Shown here: positions 62,300 through 64,000 of the stretch, piece after piece
Numbering within the stretch: position 1 is the stretch's first letter
Layout of the letters: each line of letters opens with the position of its first letter
Assembly: GCF_028389875.1 (NCBI RefSeq)
Contig: NC_084676.1
Location: 9,734,001-9,798,000, forward strand
Source of the DNA: Rhea pennata
Lineage: Eukaryota > Chordata > Aves > Rheiformes > Rheidae
Reading direction: 5' to 3'
DNA length: 64,000 bases
Notes under the pieces: model-generated
Databases searched by the model: none
Seen by the model: only the letters and a program-made list of their open reading frames with translations
What the model was told of the DNA's origin: nothing
Made by a program: the position numbers and the translations under genes

Positions 62300-62480
62300 C
62301 CACCCTCACTGAGCATTTAAAGTCGCGGGCAGCCCCTGGGGCTGACCAGCAGGGACTGTGAGCCTCGGCCCCTCTGCTTTTACATTCAGCAAGGACAAGC
62401 CGCGGCGGCCGGAGCCGTGAGCAGCGGCAGAGGGGTGCGTCGGCACCCAGCTCCTGCCGCAGACGTGAGTGCATTTCCTG
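62300..62480. promoter_or_regulatory. Small CpG-rich patch
   Basis: A second, weaker GC-rich patch (GCCGCGGCGGCC region) about 300 bp right of the previous island. The two may be one promoter region interrupted by an A-rich stretch at 62186-62206. Confidence 0.35.
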
Positions 62481-62499
62481 CACCTCTGTGCGTATTGCG

Positions 62500-64000
62500 A
62501 AAGTCCAGAAGAAATTGCTCAAGGGAGGAGGGAAAATAAGCCATCCACATTAAGAAAAGAAAAAGAAAAAACCCTACCCCCCGTTTATAGGCTTCAGGCA
62601 ACACGAAGACCACTTATTGCATCTCTTCCTATCCTACGACTGCAGTACTGATGGGCTCTGTGCGTTACAAGATCTTCCTTTCTCCTCAGGAGATCCTTAC
62701 TCGAAGCGCAGAAGCTCTGCAAAGGTCGTTGGCTGCTGGCTGACACAGGAAGTCCAGCCTTGGGAAAACAGTGTGAAATTTTAACTCTACATACATGGAA
62801 ATCAATGCTTGTGAAGCAACTGAGTGATTCACACAGGAGGAGGCTCCTGCCGGGCTCTGGAAAGGCCTCCCCAGCTGCTGCATTCAACCCTTTCACGTCC
62901 GTCACATTTGATGCATTCTCCATCTGGGACCAAGCCCGTCTCCATGGGCTGTGATCCGGCCTTGGACTGAGCAAGGAGATGGAAGAATTCCACTTAGTGG
63001 TTTTTTTTTTTTTTTTTTTTGATTGATCGTTTTCTGAAAAACATCAGCACAGCACAGGACAGTACTACCCACCCTAAATGTGTCGCTATATACATTCTAC
63101 ATAAGCTTTATAGCAATCACATGTAAACATCATTGTTGTGAGGAAATACTAGGACAGAAAAAGGCAAAGCTACAATGAGGCAATTGCCAATAGCAGATGC
63201 TCAGTCTCGGCCAGAGTTACTTGTGTGTGCTAGGTTGGGATGAGGAGTGGGGGAGAGCCTGTGGCTGTTTTACAGAAGAGGTGTCAAACCTTGCTGCTAC
63301 TCTGGGCTGAGACTGAAACGGCACAAGGACTACCAACTGACAGCGATTATCACTGGTGATGAGATTCGGGAACTGCAGTTCGAATCACCACGAAGCCCGT
63401 GGGACGTTACACCACCTAGCTGGTCGTTTTCAGAACCATGGGTTCCACAAAAGGGAGAAATAACCAGGTAGTTGTGCTGGTATCATTGCTTCTGGTATTC
63501 TTTCTCCTGCTAAAGATTATCTTATGCTGTAAGTGGTGCAAATAAGTCCATAGAGCAAAGGACCACATCAGCAGGATTACATTCTTGAAACTGAATCTCA
63601 TGCAGTTGTGGAGACTTTGGTCATACTCCCTGTAAGATGAAATAATATCCCCACTACGGAAATGAAAATAAAAACCCTAAGTCATGTATAGGGGAGACCC
63701 CAGAAGACTCTAATCTATCTATTGGCAGAGTTAAGGCTATAATATTCTATCTACATAGGATGGCTGAATCCCTAGTGGTCTCTGTGTCTGGAAAGCAAAT
63801 GGAAACTATGGAGATGGCTTGAGGAGTCAGCAGGATTTCCTCATCCTCCTGGGAAATGGTGTTTCTGGTCTGCTCTTGGTTGGGTTTCCTCCAACCAGTA
63901 GGGGGGTCTTTTCCCTCCCAGCTCTCCCAGAGATGGAGGGCAAGTTTGCAAGCAAATTTCATGGGGATGCCGCTTTAGCATGCCTTAAATCCAGCATTGC
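62500..64000. other. Right end of the window, nothing recognised
   Basis: A minus-strand frame at 63962-63747 begins with ATG and stays open for 71 codons (MKFACKLALHLWESWEG...), but no splice context or family supports it. A run of 20 thymines sits at 63001-63020. No gene is called. Confidence 0.4.

Overview
The window is vertebrate nuclear DNA and almost certainly avian. Its genes have spliced exons with GT-AG introns and a CpG-island promoter. CR1 LINE fragments are present, and so is a SINE at 5301-5440 built from a tRNA-Ile head and a CR1 3' tail. That tRNA-Ile/CR1 design is known from songbirds and their relatives, so a passerine is the best guess, though only by inference. No prokaryotic features, CRISPR arrays or recognisable retroviral/LTR elements were seen.

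Left part (1-30.5 kb, all genes on the minus strand). Two tandem members of the SLC26A1/A2 sulfate/anion exchanger family lie head to tail. The right copy is intact SLC26A2: two coding exons (24223-23582 and 21220-19715; 715 aa) and a likely untranslated first exon ending at 29924, inside a strong CpG island at about 29.0-30.45 kb that carries a G-rich tandem repeat. The left copy (about 4329-1439) keeps the same coding-exon structure and splice sites. It has, however, a disturbed N-terminus, four residues missing from the conserved third transmembrane segment, and an in-frame TGA inside the STAS domain. It looks like a decaying or truncated paralogue.

Middle part (30.6-55 kb). A small tandem array of TRIM genes also lies on the minus strand. 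TRIM-A (43269-39015) has an intact RING/two-B-box exon (618 bp) followed by coiled-coil exons of exactly 96, 234 and 23 bp, the classic TRIM layout. I could not find a B30.2/SPRY exon, although a phase-compatible 137-bp candidate exon lies at 37653-37517. Two further copies, TRIM-B (about 50375-47804) and TRIM-C (about 54965-53533), are pseudogenes; several exon boundaries survive while RING cysteines and reading frames are lost. A 1.6-kb CR1 fragment sits between TRIM-A and TRIM-B.

Right part (55-64 kb). No gene could be recognised. There are CpG-rich patches at about 59.8-60.0, 61.66-62.06 and 62.3-62.5 kb. An AT-rich stretch at about 60.06-60.9 kb resembles the 3' end of a minus-strand transcript lying to the right.

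The two gene groups share orientation but have no obvious functional link. SLC26A2 supplies sulfate for proteoglycan sulfation. TRIM proteins are E3 ubiquitin ligases, many of them in innate immunity. Most of the sequence is intronic or intergenic.
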